Part shown: positions 8,854 to 17,967 of the stretch, one piece after another | Numbering within the stretch: position 1 is the first letter of the stretch | Layout: every line of letters starts with the position of its first letter | Source of the DNA: Neobacillus sp. WH10 | GTDB lineage: Bacteria > Bacillota > Bacilli > Bacillales > Cytobacillaceae | Direction: 5' to 3' | Length of the DNA stretch: 64,000 bases | Assembly (NCBI RefSeq): GCF_030123405.1 | Contig: NZ_CP126110.1 | Coordinates: 4,030,001-4,094,000 of the forward strand | Translations under genes and position numbers: made by a program | Notes under the pieces: generated by a model | The model's input: only the letters and a program-made list of their open reading frames with translations | Told to the model about the DNA's origin: nothing | Databases searched by the model: none

Positions 8854-9927
8854 TTACATGGAATAATAGGTTGATAGGAAATTTAATAAATGCTGCTGTG
8901 CTTCGCGAATGCTCTTTGCATCTTTTGATTTTTGGTAGGCTTTAACCTGTTCTTCAGCGCTGGATAATTCTGCTTTTAGATTTTTTACCTTTTCGTTTTT
9001 AAGGTCGTTTACTTTTAATTGTTCTTCAATGCCAGCTAATGCTTTAGTGGACTCTTCTGAAATGGATTTCGTTAATAGAGCACTTGAAGTAACTAAAGAA
9101 AGGGTCTCGTAAATCTTAGGGACAGTTTCTAAAAAGTCCTTTTCTTTTGTTGAAATATCGGAAACTTTCTTTTCATCAAGTAAAAGCGGCTTGGCAAATA
9201 CATCCTCTACTCCATTTTCTTTAAATTTGGTGCCAAGTGATTTCGCTGTATCGATTGAATCCGCTACACCGAGGAATAAATATTGTTTCCCATCCATTTC
9301 TACCAATTGGGATGGAACACCCTTTGAAGATAACTGTGAAGAAGTTTCCTTGGCACCACCCTTCGAAGAAAATACACCACCTTGAATGACATAGGCAGTT
9401 AGTTGCTTTAGGTCTGCAGATGTCGTCTTACCAGCAGCAGGTTTCTCTTCAGTCCCACCTTTTTCTTCCACAACAGGTGGTTCAGTTACTGTCTTTTCAG
9501 AAGGTCCTGTTGTCAACAGCTTTAGCATAACAATACCTATCGTTGTACCAATCAGGATCGCAAAAATACCTGAAATGACGATGGATCCTAGCGGCCGGCC
9601 ATTCTTCTTCTTAGAATTGGATGAAAAGGATATTATTTTAGGTACGCTACCTTTCTTTGGCGTGTTGCTGCTGACTATAGTAAATTCTTCTATATCATTT
9701 TCTGAGGATTCAGGAATAATCCAGTCAAAGCTTTTATCGACAGATTCCTGGGCTGCTGCCGTCTCCCCAAAAACATCTGAATCTAACTTAGTCGAATCTA
9801 TTTTTATCACTCTTGTAACAGGCTCGATGCTCGCTTCCGGCTCACTTTTTTTCGGTTCATCCTGAATAGACTGGGTTTCAGCATTTAATTTGATCTTAAT
9901 TGTATTGCCTTTTTTAGGCTTGTCCAC
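8854..9927 (-). CDS. spoIIB: SpoIIB, SPOR-domain protein of engulfment
   Basis: 357 residues. The cytosolic N-terminus (about 1-110) is acidic and begins MDKPKKGNTIKIKLN. One membrane helix follows near 118-138 (GSIVISGIFAILIGTTIGIVML). The external part has a SPOR-like peptidoglycan-binding domain at about 180-255 (AYVIQGGVFSSKGGAKETS) and a helical tail. SpoIIB localises to the sporulation septum by binding denuded glycan and helps septal wall thinning and engulfment. Identity comes from the architecture and its place upstream of maf; overall sequence is poorly conserved in this family. Confidence 0.88.
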   Translation of the reverse strand: MDKPKKGNTIKIKLNAETQSIQDEPKKSEPEASIEPVTRVIKIDSTKLDSDVFGETAAAQESVDKSFDWIIPESSENDIEEFTIVSSNTPKKGSVPKIISFSSNSKKKNGRPLGSIVISGIFAILIGTTIGIVMLKLLTTGPSEKTVTEPPVVEEKGGTEEKPAAGKTTSADLKQLTAYVIQGGVFSSKGGAKETSSQLSSKGVPSQLVEMDGKQYLFLGVADSIDTAKSLGTKFKENGVEDVFAKPLLLDEKKVSDISTKEKDFLETVPKIYETLSLVTSSALLTKSISEESTKALAGIEEQLKVNDLKNEKVKNLKAELSSAEEQVKAYQKSKDAKSIREAQQHLLNFLSTYYSM

Positions 9928-9980
9928 TAATTGTACTCCTCTCTCTTCCGACGGGTAATTTGTTTCATCCTATCATAAAG

Positions 9981-10019
9981 GCAAAAAAAAATAACAAGAC
10001 TTTTGTCGTCTTGTTATCG
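9981..10019 (-). terminator. Strong terminator ending the type IV pilus operon
   Basis: ATAACAAGAC (9991-10000) and GTCTTGTTAT (10008-10017) form a perfect 10-bp stem with a 7-base loop. On the minus strand nine T follow. It lies just beyond pilO and isolates the pilus operon from spoIIB. Confidence 0.92.
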
Positions 10020-10061
10020 TAGACTTTCGCCAAATTACTTGTTAGTTCGCCATGTTGTTAA

Positions 10062-10859
10062 TTAAGGTTGTGTTTGTGTCGTAGCAGGAAACTCGCTTAA
10101 TGGATTATCTTTTCCAGCCGGTGCAGGTGCGTCGATTTTTGGAAGATCTGCCGCCAAGTCAGCTAAATTAGGCATATAAAAAGCAGAAATCGTCAGACTG
10201 TAGCTTATTGGTTTAACTTCTTGCTCCAAACTAGTTATCTCTTGACCGCCTGTATAGCTAATCGATTCTACCACGACAATCCGCTTTAAAGATTCTAAGG
10301 TTTCAATAAACTTTTCAAAATCCTTATAGGTTGGTGATTCAACACTCAACGAAACGGTCAGCTTCTTAAGGGCAGCAGGTTGAGACGGGTCCGGTTTCTT
10401 GTCAGCAGATGCATCCTGATTTGTCGTCCCTTGATTAGCAGCAGTTTTATTAGCCGCATCTTGACTTCCGGCAGTTTGTTGACCATTTGTATTTTCAGCA
10501 TTTGTTTGTTCAGCAGCTGTATTCGCATCCTCTTTTGAAAAGCCTATCGAACTAATCTTACTATTTGAAAGTGTTTCCGCCTTTTCTAAATCTAAAAGAA
10601 GCTGTTCCTGTAAAGGCTTTACAGGCAAGACCTTTTGCAATTCCCGAGTATCTTCAGCCGTTTTTTGGGTATCTTCAGCCTTGTTTTGACTAACTACATC
10701 CAATAGCTTTTGTAAAGTTGTTAAGGTCTGCTTCTTCATTCCTAAATCTGATTTCAATGGTGAGAGGGAAAAGAACTGAGCATAAACGATGAGTAAAACT
10801 AACAAAAGAGCGCCGGCTCCAAGAATTAGTTTGTCTCTTTTTGAGAAACGAAGCTTCAT
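10062..10859 (-). CDS. pilO: PilO-like type IV pilus inner-membrane protein
   Basis: 265 residues. A basic N-terminus and one membrane helix (about 13-30, LILGAGALLLVLLIVYAQF) are followed by a coiled coil and a ferredoxin-like C-terminal domain with the PilO pattern (SVESPTYKDFEKFIETLESLKRIVVVESI). PilO pairs with PilN as the assembly-platform clamp between PilM and the outer parts of the machine. An unusual Ala/Asn/Thr/Gln-rich stretch at about 110-160 interrupts the coiled coil and globular domain. It overlaps pilN by 4 bases and is last in the pil operon. Confidence 0.85.
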   Translation of the reverse strand: MKLRFSKRDKLILGAGALLLVLLIVYAQFFSLSPLKSDLGMKKQTLTTLQKLLDVVSQNKAEDTQKTAEDTRELQKVLPVKPLQEQLLLDLEKAETLSNSKISSIGFSKEDANTAAEQTNAENTNGQQTAGSQDAANKTAANQGTTNQDASADKKPDPSQPAALKKLTVSLSVESPTYKDFEKFIETLESLKRIVVVESISYTGGQEITSLEQEVKPISYSLTISAFYMPNLADLAADLPKIDAPAPAGKDNPLSEFPATTQTQP

Positions 10860-11704
10860 GAACCAGCCACCCCTTTCTCATCCTTCTTGCTCTTTTTGAT
10901 ATTTTCCTTCACAAACGCTTTATTCAGCTTTATTTCAAATTGGCCTGAATAGCGAGGAAGAATATTTGTATTCTCACTTACTGTCGTTCCCGATGTTGTT
11001 GCGGCATTACTCGGGTTATTTCCTGTATTAGGATCTGCCGTTGTATTATTATTTTGGTTAGCTGCAGTTCCTGCGGCTGTATTCGTCTGATTTCCAGCAT
11101 CAGCAGTTGCTCCATTAGGATCCTGACCGGTTGTGCTTTGATTTTGATCAGTTGTATTCGGCTGGTTTGTTGTGTTAGTTGTAGAACCTGTAGTTGAGCC
11201 GTCAGAAGTTGTTTTATTTGTATCGGCCGCTGCAGATAATGAACTCAAACTTGCATCTTCAATCCATTTTGATTGATTGAGATGTTCTAAAAAGTATGCA
11301 GCTTCACGTGCACTATCAAACTGGACTGTTAGCGTGATCGTACCTTCCTCGGTATATCCAAAGCTTTGAATAAAACCACGCTCCGGAAGCAAAGAAGTTA
11401 GGTGACGCATGACAGGAATCGTCTGGATGGGATAATTTTCTGCCCATTCGATTGCACTTTTTAATTGACCTACAGAGCTTGAAGATTCTATCCTTTTACT
11501 TTTTTGCTCTTCTTTTTCAGTAATTTTTTTTGTCATTGAAATTTGACTGTCTATTGAGGCCAACTCATCTTTTATCGATTGGGTTTGCCAAAAATAAAAC
11601 CCAGCAATTAAAACAAAGACTACAAGTAAACAAGATAGTGTGATAATAAAATTATATTTTTTTGGTTCTTTTTGAGGAAGCAGGTTAATTTCTACTAGCA
11701 TCAC
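10856..11704 (-). CDS. pilN: PilN-like type IV pilus assembly protein
   Basis: 282 residues. The N-terminal EINLLPQKE is the conserved INLLP peptide that docks in PilM, followed by a membrane helix (about 20-42). The extracytoplasmic domain shows VTLTVQFDSAREAAYFLEHLNQSKWIEDASL-type PilN fold segments. Residues about 170-245 are a long low-complexity insertion of N, T, Q, G and A. The gene overlaps both pilM and pilO by 4 bases. Together PilM, N and O form the alignment complex that couples the ATPases to the platform protein PilC. Confidence 0.87.
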   Translation of the reverse strand: MMLVEINLLPQKEPKKYNFIITLSCLLVVFVLIAGFYFWQTQSIKDELASIDSQISMTKKITEKEEQKSKRIESSSSVGQLKSAIEWAENYPIQTIPVMRHLTSLLPERGFIQSFGYTEEGTITLTVQFDSAREAAYFLEHLNQSKWIEDASLSSLSAAADTNKTTSDGSTTGSTTNTTNQPNTTDQNQSTTGQDPNGATADAGNQTNTAAGTAANQNNNTTADPNTGNNPSNAATTSGTTVSENTNILPRYSGQFEIKLNKAFVKENIKKSKKDEKGVAGS

Positions 11705-12690
11705 TGCACCTCTTTTAAGGCGAGACCTAAAGAAAGTAACAGATTAGACGGTACGCTTCCTGCTTTACCTTTTGTTTCAAACGAAATTAGTTCTACAGGC
11801 ACTTCAAATCTCTCTCTCATTTCCTCAACTATTGCTTCAAGCATCGGATGATCGCCATTTAAGAGAAACTTTGTAATATCCTGTTTTTCTTTATTTAACG
11901 TATAACGATAAAAATCTATTAGCTTATTTATTTCATTAAAAATATCTTCAAATTGGACTACTAATTCTTCTGCATCACTAGTATATTTACATTCCATTAA
12001 TCCCCTGCTATCCCTTTTAATGTCCCATTTATCATGTTCAAAAGACAATGCAAACGGTCGCATAACAACAGGTGCACTACCTTCGAAAATACATAAATTT
12101 ACACTAGTCAAGTCAAAGTGAACAGTAAAAAGAATTTCATTTTGGTCAACTTGACTTAGTTGATGGTATAGACGATAAAGTGCAAGCGGTGAAATATCAG
12201 CGGCGATCGGATTTAGCTTTAAGCTTGAAAATAAGTTCGCATATTCCATTACATGATGTTCCGGTGCAGCAAAAAGAAGTAGATTCTTTGTTTTTTCATT
12301 TTCCGATAGTCGATAATAATCAAACACTGGTTCTTCAAATGGTAAATGGATACTTGACCCAAGCTCCAAGTACAAATACCCTTTTATTTCATCGTCCTGA
12401 ATTTCAACAGGGATAGAGACTTTTCTAATAATAACAAGTGGATCTGGTACTAAGAAACGGATTGAGCGTCTCCGCATCTTCCATTCATCGATACACTCCT
12501 CCAAAATGGTCGTTAAGGAATCAATATCAGCTATCTTTCCATCACTAATAATGCCCGGTGGGAGAAACCTTTCACTCCATCTTTGTGCAGAGGGAGGGTC
12601 CGTTTGCTTCAATTCAAGAAAACGAATGGAATGGTCATTTAATACCAAGTTGATAATTCGGTTTTTGGGTGTAAATAGAGAAAAAGTCAT
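11701..12690 (-). CDS. pilM: PilM-like actin-fold pilus protein
   Basis: 329 residues. The fold is FtsA/PilM actin-like: an N-terminal strand region (IINLVLNDHSIRFLEL), the middle segment VNLCIFEGSAPVVMRPFALSF, and a C-terminal SLGLALKEV helix are the family landmarks. PilM is cytosolic and binds the N-terminal INLLP peptide of PilN. The gene follows the peptidase gene after 15 bases and overlaps pilN by 4. Sequence is divergent from Proteobacterial PilM, so the assignment rests partly on context. Confidence 0.83.
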   Translation of the reverse strand: MTFSLFTPKNRIINLVLNDHSIRFLELKQTDPPSAQRWSERFLPPGIISDGKIADIDSLTTILEECIDEWKMRRRSIRFLVPDPLVIIRKVSIPVEIQDDEIKGYLYLELGSSIHLPFEEPVFDYYRLSENEKTKNLLLFAAPEHHVMEYANLFSSLKLNPIAADISPLALYRLYHQLSQVDQNEILFTVHFDLTSVNLCIFEGSAPVVMRPFALSFEHDKWDIKRDSRGLMECKYTSDAEELVVQFEDIFNEINKLIDFYRYTLNKEKQDITKFLLNGDHPMLEAIVEEMRERFEVPVELISFETKGKAGSVPSNLLLSLGLALKEVQ

Positions 12691-12705
12691 ACAAAAACCC
12701 CTTAG

Positions 12706-13461
12706 TTAAAATCCTTGAGTAAGAAACCGCAGGTATAAATCAATTAAATCCGGTCCCCAATAATAGGCTGTCAATGTTCCTGCTGCAATAAATGGTCCAA
12801 ATGGAATCGGCTGACGCTTCTTAACTATTTTAAAAAGCATGGCCAAGCCGCCTATTACTGCACCGTATAAGGTTGAGAGAAAAAATGATAAAAGTACAAG
12901 TTTAAAGCCTAATACAAAACCAAGAACGGCGTAGAGCTTCACATCACCAAAGCCCATCCCGCCCTTGCTGACAAACATGATCACAAAAAGAACAAGGAAA
13001 CCTGTAACAGCTCCAATGAGGCTATCCCACCATGGAGATAACGGCAAAAAAATCCGTTCCAATAAAAAAAGCCCTGCAAACCAGATTAGAATTTTATCAG
13101 GGATGATCATATAGTTTATATCTGAAACAACGATAATCATTAGCATCGATACTAGTGATAAGGCAACTAATAACTCTACAGACCATCCAACAACTATAGG
13201 TGCTGTTGCAAAAAGAATTCCCGTAAGTAATTCCATTATTGGATAAACAGGAGAAATCCGCGACTGACAGCCGCGGCATTTCCCCCCTTGAATTATGTAT
13301 GAAAACACTGGGATGAGTTCAAATGGTGTCAACTGATGCCCGCAAGTCGGACATGCTGATCTTGGTGTAACAATTGATTGTTTTAATGGGACTCGAAGGC
13401 CGACTACGTTAAAGAAGGAGCCAAGGAGAAGACCGTAAATAAACATTAAACTAGTTATCAT
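12706..13461 (-). CDS. pilD: Prepilin peptidase (PilD/ComC family)
   Basis: 251 residues, an integral membrane aspartic protease that removes the leader from type IV prepilins and methylates the new N-terminus. The cytosolic four-cysteine zinc motif is present (CPTCGHQLTPFELIPVFSYI, then CRGCQSRIS). The two catalytic aspartates are in VSDINYMIIPDKIL and in GGMGFGDVKLYAVLG. About seven or eight membrane helices are visible. It occupies the chromosomal place of B. subtilis comC, between folC and spoIIB, and may also process any competence pseudopilins encoded elsewhere. It overlaps the pilin gene by 4 bases. Confidence 0.95.
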   Translation of the reverse strand: MITSLMFIYGLLLGSFFNVVGLRVPLKQSIVTPRSACPTCGHQLTPFELIPVFSYIIQGGKCRGCQSRISPVYPIMELLTGILFATAPIVVGWSVELLVALSLVSMLMIIVVSDINYMIIPDKILIWFAGLFLLERIFLPLSPWWDSLIGAVTGFLVLFVIMFVSKGGMGFGDVKLYAVLGFVLGFKLVLLSFFLSTLYGAVIGGLAMLFKIVKKRQPIPFGPFIAAGTLTAYYWGPDLIDLYLRFLTQGF

Positions 13462-13907
13462 GGATTTACAAAGTCTATTAAAGCTTTCTCAGAAACTTCA
13501 TCCGATTTCGCTGGAGATGTTGCTTTACTTACCACTTTACATCCTTCATGGTCCTTAATCTTATATGTGTATACACCTGTAGATGCAGTATAATCCACTG
13601 TTACCGTAAAACCATCATCTTTAACACGATCAAGGTAATTCGCTAAACTAGTAGTACTATTCGCACCATCTTTAGTTAAACTAGTTGTAGCAGCAGTTGG
13701 GCGGTTATCAGCAACATATAGCTTAGCAGCATCAATAATTAGTAAAGCATCTTGGACTTTAGCTTTATTGTCTGATTTGGTTATAACATTAGAAATAGCC
13801 GGAATCGCAATCGCCGCAATAATCCCCAAGATAACGATAACTGCAAGCAATTCAATCAAAGTAAAACCTTTTTGTTCCTTAACCTTTAAACGTAAACTTT
13901 CTACCAT
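13458..13907 (-). CDS. pilA: Major type IV pilin
   Basis: 149 residues. The class-III leader MVESLRLKVKEQKG is followed by FTLIELLAVIVILGIIAA: cleavage after Gly14, mature N-terminal Phe, and Glu at +5. The globular domain (about 45-149) has a single Cys (HEGCKVV). AGAAGGAGATG before the ATG is a strong ribosome binding site, fitting a highly expressed major pilin. It lies between pilC and pilD, with 122 bases between it and pilC and a 4-base overlap with the peptidase gene. Confidence 0.93.
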   Translation of the reverse strand: MVESLRLKVKEQKGFTLIELLAVIVILGIIAAIAIPAISNVITKSDNKAKVQDALLIIDAAKLYVADNRPTAATTSLTKDGANSTTSLANYLDRVKDDGFTVTVDYTASTGVYTYKIKDHEGCKVVSKATSPAKSDEVSEKALIDFVNP

Positions 13908-14029
13908 TTCAACATCTCCTTCTAGTTCTTTTAACCTAGTACTATTTCTCTATGAGTATACAATAATTGTCATCTAATGAAAAGAGAATTTTAGCAAATT
14001 TTGTCTCAATTTTTATTTTTATGCAATTT

Positions 14030-15235
14030 TTAGCTCATTTGGTCGAACATTGAGAACATTGGCATCATAATTGACAGAACAATGACACCCACTAACCCTG
14101 CCAAAAGAACTATCATAATCGGTTCAATTAAGGATTTAAGTCTGTCTGTTACTTGTTCTACTTCTTTCTCGTAGAATTCAGCAATCTTCGACAGCATCGC
14201 ATCTAACGCCCCTGTTCCCTCACCAATTGAGATCATCTGAGTAACTAGCGGCGGGAAGGCCCAGTGACTTGTCATTGGCTCCGTCATGGAACGACCTTTT
14301 TCGAGAGAATCACGTGATTCACGAATTACTTTCGAAATCACTTCATTTCCGACGACTTTTTCAACTATCGACATGGCTTGAAGAATCGGAACAGAACTTG
14401 AAAATAATGTGCTGAGCGTTCTCATCATTCGTGCTAATGCTGCTTTCTGTATCACTTTACCAAATATCGGCATTTTTAGAAGTGCGTAATCTAAATAGTA
14501 TTTTGTTTGCTTATTTTTTTTAATAGACATAAACAATAGGATAAAAAAGATGATAATAAGTGCAATTAACCACCAGAATGATTGCATAAATTCACTTGAA
14601 GCTAAAACAAATTTGGTTATTGCCGGCAGCTCTGCCCCAATATCCGCAAACATATTAACAAACGTCGGTACAACAGATACTAGTAAAAAAATAACCGCAC
14701 AAATTGCAAGTATTCCAATGACAAGTGGATATGTAAGAGCTGAAACAATCTTTTGTTTGGTGTAGTGCTGTTTTTCAAAATCCTCTGCCAGGCTTTCGAG
14801 CGTCTCATCCATGTTTCCACTGACTTCTCCTGCTTTAACCATGTTGATAAACATGGGGGAAAATATTTTTTTGTGCTTAGAGATTGCCTCTGAGAATGGG
14901 TTCCCTTCACGTAACTCTTGTTCAACGTTAAGTAAAGCCTTCTTTAATCCTTTACTTTCTGTTTGAAAAGCAAGAATGCCTGTCGCCTCAACAACCGTCA
15001 CACCTGCTTTTAAAAGTGTGGCAAATTGTCTTAAGTAAATAACAAAATGCTGTAGTTTCACTGGATTCCCAAGTGTAATCTCCATTGTCATAAGGGTTTC
15101 AGGGACTTCACTTATTTCAATGACCCTGATCCCATCTTCTTTCAGCTTGACCATTGCTTCACGTCTAGAAGCTGCGGTAACGGCGCCCTGCCGTTTTCCG
15201 CTACGGTCACGCCCTTCATATTTAAATCTAGCCAT
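14030..15235 (-). CDS. pilC: PilC, type IV pilus platform protein (T2SF family)
   Basis: 401 residues. There are two T2SSF repeats, about 65-190 and 270-390, each with a GE(G/V)SG or GEGTGALD motif (VKAGEVSGNMDETLESLA and ISIGEGTGALDAMLSKIA). Three membrane helices are seen, near 168-190, 218-238 and 370-395. PilC is the inner-membrane platform rotated by PilB or PilT during pilus extension and retraction. The start overlaps the end of pilT by 8 bases. Confidence 0.95.
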   Translation of the reverse strand: MARFKYEGRDRSGKRQGAVTAASRREAMVKLKEDGIRVIEISEVPETLMTMEITLGNPVKLQHFVIYLRQFATLLKAGVTVVEATGILAFQTESKGLKKALLNVEQELREGNPFSEAISKHKKIFSPMFINMVKAGEVSGNMDETLESLAEDFEKQHYTKQKIVSALTYPLVIGILAICAVIFLLVSVVPTFVNMFADIGAELPAITKFVLASSEFMQSFWWLIALIIIFFILLFMSIKKNKQTKYYLDYALLKMPIFGKVIQKAALARMMRTLSTLFSSSVPILQAMSIVEKVVGNEVISKVIRESRDSLEKGRSMTEPMTSHWAFPPLVTQMISIGEGTGALDAMLSKIAEFYEKEVEQVTDRLKSLIEPIMIVLLAGLVGVIVLSIMMPMFSMFDQMS

Positions 15236-16277
15236 TTAACATCATCTTTTCATGCAAATATTGTGCTGCCGCTTCATTGTGAATAAGACCGCGATCCAGT
15301 AAATCTTTAATGCTCATTTCTAACGTATGCATTCCCTGAGCACGGGACGTTTGCATCGTACTTTGGATTTGGTGTATTTTTTCATTTCGAATTAAATTGG
15401 CAATCGCAGGATTGTTGACTAGTATTTCTGTTGCTGCTTTTCTGCCTTTTCTATCTGCTGTCTGAAATAAGCGCTGCGAAATGACGCCAACCAATACCGA
15501 AGCAAGCTGGGTCCGTATTTGCGGCTGCTGTCCTGATGGAAAGACATCAATGATACGGTTGATGGTTGTTGGCGCACTTGAAGTATGGAGTGTTCCTAAC
15601 ACAAGATGTCCTGTTTCTGCTGCTGTGATTGCGATTGACATCGTTTCTAAATCACGCATCTCACCGACAAGAATGACATCTGGGTCTTGGCGAAGTGCCC
15701 CCTTTAATCCATTAGCATACGATTTTGTGTCAAAACCGACTTCGCGTTGGTCGATTATTGAATTTCCATGTTTATGTAGATATTCAATTGGATCTTCAAG
15801 TGTAATGATATGCTTGCGCATCGTTTTGTTCATATAATCAATCATTGATGCAAGAGTTGTTGACTTACCGCTTCCCGTTGGTCCTGTAACAAGGATCAGT
15901 CCCTGTGGTTTCTCCACTAGTTTGGAGATGATTTCTGGTAAATCTAACTCTTCCAAAGTCGGAGTTTTAGACGGAACTACCCTTAAGGCCAGGGAGATAC
16001 TTTTCCGTTGATGGAATGCATTGACACGGAAGCGCGCTACACCTTGAAGGGCATAAGAGAAATCGAGCTCACCTTTCTCTTTAAATAAGTCCCACATGTT
16101 TTCAGGTACGATTAGTTTAGCAATTTCCTCTGTGTCTACAGGCTGCAATACATCTTTACCATATCGTTTTATTTCACCATGTATCCGAAATACAGGCGGT
16201 GCTCCTACTGTTATATGAATATCAGAAGCTTTAAATTCAAGCGCTGCTCTCAGTATATTTTCGATTTTTTCCTTCAT
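15228..16277 (-). CDS. pilT: PilT, pilus retraction ATPase
   Basis: 349 residues, the normal PilT length. It has the N-terminal PAS-like domain and the RecA-like ATPase with Walker A GPTGSGKST near 132-140, Asp box ITLEDPIEYLH, Walker B DPDVILVGEMRD and the His box TGHLVLGTLHT. PilT powers filament disassembly, and so twitching motility and possibly DNA uptake. Finding both PilT and PilB implies dynamic pili and not just a secretion pseudopilus. It starts 12 bases after pilB. Confidence 0.96.
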   Translation of the reverse strand: MKEKIENILRAALEFKASDIHITVGAPPVFRIHGEIKRYGKDVLQPVDTEEIAKLIVPENMWDLFKEKGELDFSYALQGVARFRVNAFHQRKSISLALRVVPSKTPTLEELDLPEIISKLVEKPQGLILVTGPTGSGKSTTLASMIDYMNKTMRKHIITLEDPIEYLHKHGNSIIDQREVGFDTKSYANGLKGALRQDPDVILVGEMRDLETMSIAITAAETGHLVLGTLHTSSAPTTINRIIDVFPSGQQPQIRTQLASVLVGVISQRLFQTADRKGRKAATEILVNNPAIANLIRNEKIHQIQSTMQTSRAQGMHTLEMSIKDLLDRGLIHNEAAAQYLHEKMMLNG

Positions 16278-16289
16278 GTATACATACTC

Positions 16290-17951
16290 CTACTCCAGAA
16301 TGGCTACACGTAAAACTTCCTCAGTTGTGGTTAAGCCTTGTTTTACTTTCAATAACCCATCATCAATCAAAAAGATGGTTTTATTTTTAACCGCATGCTC
16401 TTTAAGCTTCTGAAAAGAATCATCATTCATAATCACCCTTCGCATGTCATCATTAATTACCAGTACTTCGTGAAGAGCAATCCTTCCTTTATAACCAGTC
16501 ATATTACATGAGGAGCAGCCTTTGCCTCGAGTTATTTTATCAACTTTCATGCCGCGCCTTGCAAAAATCTCCATTTCCCGCTTTGATGGTTCTTGAACCT
16601 CTGCACAATCACGGCATACCTTGCGGACAAGCCGTTGTGCCACAATGCCACTTAGCGAGGAAGCAAGCAAAAACGGCTCAACCCCCATATCAATTAGCCT
16701 TGTAACGGTACTTAATGAATCATTCGTGTGCAAGGTGCTTAACACTAAATGTCCTGTCAAGGAGGCACGCACTGCAATTTCTGCCGTCTCTTTATCACGA
16801 ATTTCCCCAACCATAATTATGTTCGGATCCTGCCTGAGAATGGAGCGAAGTCCAGCCGCAAAGGTCATTCCAACATTTGGGTTAACCTGAATTTGATTGA
16901 TGCCTTCTAATTGATATTCGACAGGATCTTCGATTGTGATAATATTTACTTTTTCACTGTTTAGTTTGTTTAGTGCTGCGTAAAGGGTTGAGGATTTACC
17001 TGAACCTGTTGGGCCTGTAATGAGAACAATCCCTGTCGGCTGTTCAATTAATTCACTAAACCTTTTTAAATTAAGTGAGTTAAATCCAATCTTATTTAAG
17101 TCATTTAAAGCAGCCCCCATATCTAAGAGCCGCATAACTATTTTCTCGCCATATACAGTTGGAAGCGTTGATACACGAAGATCAATCGGATGATAGTCAA
17201 GAGTGAGCTTAATCCGCCCATCTTGAGGAATCCGATGTTCGGTAATATCAAGGTTAGCCATTATTTTTATTCTAGCGGTTAACACGCTTAACATTTGTCG
17301 CGGTAAAACCCGTTCAACACGTAGTACACCATCAACTCGGTACCGAACAACCACCTTTGTCTCCTGCGGGTCAATATGGATATCACTTGCCTTTTGGATC
17401 ACTGCATTCGACAACAGTAAATTAACCAGTCGAACAATGGGAGCATCTTGGTCGGTAACATCGTCTTCCCGTCCCCGCTCATTTAGCGGCAAGTCATCGA
17501 GTAATTCTTCTAATCCTTCATCAATATTGTAATATTTATTAATCGCACGTAATATGTCGTCTTTTGTGGCAATCGCTGTCTCAATTTGAAATCCGGTTGA
17601 TAAGCGCAAATCGTCTACCACGATGAAATCCATTGGATCAACCATCGCTACAAACAGCTTGTTTCCTTCTCTTTTTAACGGAATAATTAAATTCCTTCTA
17701 GCCGTTTCTTTTGAGATAAGTGAAAAAAGGCTTGTATCAAATGGGTATTGGAAAAGGCTAATACTCGGTACACCAAGCTGATATTCAAGTACTTCAACTA
17801 ACTGCTGATCTGTTAAATACCCCCGTTGCAGCAAGGCTTCACCAAGCTTTTGGTTCTGCTCCTTTTCTTCTAAGGTGGACTCAAGCTGCTCGGGTGTGAT
17901 TAGACCTTCTTCAATTAACAAATCACCAAGTTTTTTTCGTGATTGTCTCAT
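16290..17951 (-). CDS. pilB: PilB, pilus extension ATPase with N-terminal MshEN-like domain
   Basis: The frame is open to 18011, but ATG at 17951 (MRQSRKKLGDLL) has AGGG eight bases upstream and removes the overlap with the preceding gene; product 553 residues. Residues about 5-60 show two tandem L-G-x2-L-x9-L-type motifs (KLGDLLIEEGLITPEQLEST, then KLGEALLQRGYLTDQQLVEV), the pattern of the c-di-GMP-binding MshEN domain. The ATPase core has Walker A GPTGSGKSS, Walker B DPNIIMVGEIRD and TGHLVLSTLHTND. A zinc site is formed by CRDC and CSSC. PilB extends the pilus by adding pilin at PilC. Confidence 0.95.
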   Translation of the reverse strand: MRQSRKKLGDLLIEEGLITPEQLESTLEEKEQNQKLGEALLQRGYLTDQQLVEVLEYQLGVPSISLFQYPFDTSLFSLISKETARRNLIIPLKREGNKLFVAMVDPMDFIVVDDLRLSTGFQIETAIATKDDILRAINKYYNIDEGLEELLDDLPLNERGREDDVTDQDAPIVRLVNLLLSNAVIQKASDIHIDPQETKVVVRYRVDGVLRVERVLPRQMLSVLTARIKIMANLDITEHRIPQDGRIKLTLDYHPIDLRVSTLPTVYGEKIVMRLLDMGAALNDLNKIGFNSLNLKRFSELIEQPTGIVLITGPTGSGKSSTLYAALNKLNSEKVNIITIEDPVEYQLEGINQIQVNPNVGMTFAAGLRSILRQDPNIIMVGEIRDKETAEIAVRASLTGHLVLSTLHTNDSLSTVTRLIDMGVEPFLLASSLSGIVAQRLVRKVCRDCAEVQEPSKREMEIFARRGMKVDKITRGKGCSSCNMTGYKGRIALHEVLVINDDMRRVIMNDDSFQKLKEHAVKNKTIFLIDDGLLKVKQGLTTTEEVLRVAILE

Positions 17952-17967
17952 TTTTTTATCCCTGCTT

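Noticed and set aside
12706..13461. A competence-only ComC peptidase
   Set aside because: The gene sits inside the pil operon with 4-base overlap to pilin; a competence role may be additional but cannot be read from this window.
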